From Gammaproteobacteria bacterium (GTDB taxonomy: Bacteria > Pseudomonadota > Gammaproteobacteria > GRL18), in the NCBI GenBank assembly GCA_027076245.1, contig JALTKC010000307.1:1-16889 (forward strand): a stretch of 16,889 nucleotides of DNA, read 5' to 3'. Under the pieces are notes generated by a model, which worked only from the letters and a program-made list of their open reading frames with translations, ran no database searches and was not told the origin of the DNA. Both the position numbers and the translations under genes were made by a program. Position 1 is the first letter of the stretch. Each line of letters starts with the position of its first letter. This document shows, in pieces, positions 14,897-16,889 of this stretch.

Positions 14897-15484
14897 ATGT
14901 TGGTTCGTTGGTGGTGGATACTGGGTTTTCTGGTGGTGTTGAGTGGTTGCGGGACTTCGCAGAAGACGGATTTTTATCAGTTGTATGTTGAGGCGGATCA
15001 TGCTTTAACCGGGGTGGAAAAGGGGGATGTTATTGGTATTGGGCCGATTCATCTGCCGGAATACATTAAGCGACCGCAGATTGTCACCCGGACATCTGAG
15101 CACAGTCTTAATGTTTCTGAGTTTAACCGCTGGATTGAACCTTTTAGTGATGCCATTACCCGGGTACTGGTGATTAACCTGTCCAATGAGTTGGCTTCCA
15201 ACCGTATTTTCTGGCTGCCCAGAACTGACCGCCAGTACCCGCTGGATTTGAGAGTAGCCGTTGATATTGGTCGCTTTGATGGTGAACTGGGCAAGGAAGT
15301 CACCCTGGAATCCCGCTGGATAGTCTTTGACCGGGACGACAACCCATTGCAGACTCATATCTCCATTATCCATGAACCCATACAGGGTCAGACCTACGAA
15401 GCCCTGGTCATAGCCATGAACAACGCCCTGAACAACCTAAGCCAGGAAATAGCCCAGGCCGCCCGAACCCATTTACAGAAATAA
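14897..15484 (+). CDS. ABC-type transport auxiliary lipoprotein (PqiC/YmbA-like)
   Basis: This is the lipoprotein partner of the MCE transporter, likely anchored in the outer membrane. From ATG 14897 it has 195 residues. The signal sequence MLVRWWWILGFLVVLSGC ends in a lipobox LSGC with the modified cysteine at residue 18; the next residue is Gly, not Asp, so no inner-membrane retention signal is seen. The mature part has family features: FYQLYVE, a segment GIGPIHLPEYIKRPQIVTR, and FNRWIEPFSDAITRVLVINL. It is the last gene of the permease-ATPase-MCE operon, separated by 43 bases that are almost wholly a 7-bp repeat array. A GTG start at 14891 would add two residues. The Lnt enzyme encoded upstream would complete its acylation. 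Confidence 0.92.
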   Translation: MLVRWWWILGFLVVLSGCGTSQKTDFYQLYVEADHALTGVEKGDVIGIGPIHLPEYIKRPQIVTRTSEHSLNVSEFNRWIEPFSDAITRVLVINLSNELASNRIFWLPRTDRQYPLDLRVAVDIGRFDGELGKEVTLESRWIVFDRDDNPLQTHISIIHEPIQGQTYEALVIAMNNALNNLSQEIAQAARTHLQK

Positions 15485-15506
15485 ATAATCTTTTTACTTC
15501 CCAGAC

Positions 15507-15532
15507 GCGGGCAGGATGCCCGCGCTCCCAGG
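15507..15532. repeat. Single copy of the GCGGGCA-type dyad repeat
   Basis: These 26 bases match the right arm at 7078-7103 at 24 of 26 positions. The core, CGCGGGCA-GGA-TGCCCGCG at 15506-15524, is a perfect 8-bp stem with a 3-base loop, followed by CTCCCAGG. It lies 22 bases after the lipoprotein stop and before the convergent dctM end. It could act as a transcript end in both directions, but neither strand has a T-run after the stem, so I do not call it an intrinsic terminator. Confidence 0.9.
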
Positions 15533-15577
15533 AAAAAAACACTTCCCTTTAACTTTTCCTCTTATATGCTCTTTCTC

Positions 15578-15633
15578 AACGCTCAACGCTCAACGCTCAA
15601 CGCTCAACGCTCAACGCTCAACGCTCAACGCTC
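15578..15633 (+). repeat. Heptamer array 3, (AACGCTC) x 8, overlapping the dctM stop
   Basis: Eight perfect tandem copies, preceded by the same GCTCTTTCTC flank (15568-15577) as array 1. The dctM stop on the minus strand (TGA, complement of 15632-15634) is formed by the last two bases of the eighth unit and the following A. On the minus strand the unit reads TGAGCGT, so each copy carries a TGA and the array closes all three frames after the gene. Confidence 0.98.
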
Positions 15634-16888
15634 AATACCACCAAGTCGTCAAAACCGGAACATAAGAAATCAATAACAACCAGACCAGCATAATCATCAA
15701 AAACGGAAAAGTCGCCTGGAACAGTTTCAGGATGGGCTGTCTGAAACGCTGGCTGGCAATAAACAGGTTAATACCCACCGGTGGTGTCATATAACCGATT
15801 TCCAGATTGGCAAGGAAGATAATGCCCAGGTGAACGGGGTCAATATTGTAACGCATGGCCAGGGGGATAATAAGGGGGACTACCACTACAATGGCAGAAA
15901 AAATATCCATCATTGCACCGACCACCAGCAGGAACAGGTTAAGCAGTAATAAAAACTGCAACTGACTGTCAATATGCTGTTCAACCACGGCCAGTAAGCG
16001 CATAGGCAATTGGGAATCAATTAACAGGTTAGTCAGTCCCATGGCCACACCCAGTATAATCAGGATACTGCCCACTAGGGTGGTGGTTTCAATGAGTATT
16101 TTAGGCATATCCCGGATAATATGTATTTTCTTACTGATCACCGTTTCCACAAACAGGGTATAGGCGGCTGTCAGTGCGGCTACTTCGGTAATGGTGACAA
16201 AACCGCCGAAAATACCGGTAAAAATAAAGACCGGCATCATAATGTCCCAGATACCTTCCCGCATGGCGACAAAAATTTTAGACCAGGAAAATTTATGGGT
16301 TGGAATATTGAGTTTATGGGCAGAGAAAATACTGAATATGGACAACATAACCAGCAGTACCAGGCCAGGCAGCATACCGCCGATAAACAGTTCATCAATA
16401 CTGACACCGGAGACAATACCATAAAGCAGAATGGCCATACTGGGTGGGAATAACAGCCCTAGGGAGCCGGAGGTGGTTAATAGTCCCAGGCAGAAACGGT
16501 GTCGATACTGGGCATGTTCCAGCATGGGATAAAGCAGGGCACCCAGAGCGATAATGGTGACACCGGAGGCGCCGGTAAATGCGGTAAAGGCAGAACAGGA
16601 GACAATGGTCACAATGGCCAGGCCACCGGGCATCCAGCCTAGCAGGGCATTAAACAGCTTAATCAGCCGCTTGGTGCCGTCACCGGCGGATAAGATGATC
16701 CCTGCAAAGGTAAACAGGGGAATGGCTACCAGATTTGGCTGTGAAGCCAGCCGATACAGTTCTATGATCAGGATACTGGGTTCCAGTTCAGCCGAATAGC
16801 TGGCCAGCAGACCACCGGCTCCCATAATGGCAAACAGGGGAGTACCCAGTATGGCCAGTAGAATCAGAATTAGAACAACGATAATCAT
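15632..16888 (-). CDS. dctM: TRAP transporter large permease, DctM family
   Basis: DctM is the large membrane subunit of a TRAP transporter, which uses an ion gradient to import dicarboxylates or similar organic acids captured by a periplasmic binding protein. The 418-residue frame has about a dozen hydrophobic helices and family motifs: SQPNLVAIPLFTFAGIILS, the segment FTGASGVTIIALGALLYPML, TTSGSLGLLFPPSMAILLYG, and near the end NLEIGYMTPPVGINLFIASQ. The ATG at 16886-16888 is one base from the window edge; typical family length is about 425, so it is either the true start or close to it. DctP and DctQ partners are not downstream and would have to lie beyond the window. It is convergent with the lipoprotein gene, and its stop lies in a heptamer array. 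The substrate cannot be told from this sequence. Confidence 0.93.
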   Translation of the reverse strand: MIIVVLILILLAILGTPLFAIMGAGGLLASYSAELEPSILIIELYRLASQPNLVAIPLFTFAGIILSAGDGTKRLIKLFNALLGWMPGGLAIVTIVSCSAFTAFTGASGVTIIALGALLYPMLEHAQYRHRFCLGLLTTSGSLGLLFPPSMAILLYGIVSGVSIDELFIGGMLPGLVLLVMLSIFSIFSAHKLNIPTHKFSWSKIFVAMREGIWDIMMPVFIFTGIFGGFVTITEVAALTAAYTLFVETVISKKIHIIRDMPKILIETTTLVGSILIILGVAMGLTNLLIDSQLPMRLLAVVEQHIDSQLQFLLLLNLFLLVVGAMMDIFSAIVVVVPLIIPLAMRYNIDPVHLGIIFLANLEIGYMTPPVGINLFIASQRFRQPILKLFQATFPFLMIMLVWLLLISYVPVLTTWWY

Positions 16889-16889
16889 T

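Noticed and set aside
15506..15540. Rho-independent terminator after the lipoprotein gene
   Set aside because: The stem is strong, but the + strand is followed by CTCCCAGG and an A-run, and the - strand has no T-run after it; the sequence belongs to the dispersed dyad family.

Overview
The window looks like a chromosomal segment from a free-living gammaproteobacterium of moderate GC content (mid-forties by eye). The evidence is the gene content and order: miaB, phoH-like (ybeZ), ybeY, corC (ybeX) and lnt all lie on the + strand in the order typical of that class. Next to them are an Amt ammonium channel, an MCE-type (Mla/Pqi-like) lipid transporter operon and a TRAP dicarboxylate permease. 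A near-consensus flagellar sigma-28 promoter in front of an Aer-like receptor suggests a flagellated, aerotactic cell. I cannot name the genus.

Layout. 1-947: 3' part of an amt gene. 944-1789 (-): a charged soluble protein of unknown function whose stop codon overlaps the amt stop. 1790-2129: intergenic, with a heptamer array and the miaB upstream region. 2130-5188: miaB, phoH-like and ybeY. 5189-6928: sigma-28 promoter and Aer-like PAS chemoreceptor. 6929-7804: a repeat-derived dyad running into a DUF3047 exported protein. 7888-11759: corC, lnt and an unknown exported protein. 11834-15484: MlaE-family permease with an N-terminal STAS-like domain, ATPase, MCE protein and auxiliary lipoprotein. 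15485-15631: dyad repeat and heptamer array between convergent genes. 15632-16888 (-): dctM.

How the genes fit together. miaB, phoH-like and ybeY serve tRNA modification and RNA/ribosome quality. corC and lnt form the usual downstream pair; Lnt finishes lipoprotein maturation. The unknown gene after lnt is translationally coupled to it. The MCE operon encodes an inner-membrane ABC transporter for lipids with a periplasmic MCE ring and a lipoprotein that Lnt would mature. The Aer-like receptor and DUF3047 gene interrupt the usual ybeY-corC neighbourhood.

The most unusual signal lies between the genes. Several intergenic regions carry arrays with an exact 7-bp period but related or different units: (AACGCTC)n, (AACACTT)n, its inverted degenerate form (AGTGTTA)n, and a degenerate (TTTTAGG)n. 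Three of these arrays contain the stop codon of the adjacent gene (miaB, the MCE gene, dctM), and two lie directly against a ribosome binding site. Arrays 1-3 share a conserved flank (AAGCTCTTTCTC-like), so they look like one dispersed repeat family. A second family, a GCGGGCA-type dyad, occurs twice as an inverted pair inside the 5' end of the DUF3047 reading frame and once downstream of the lipoprotein gene.
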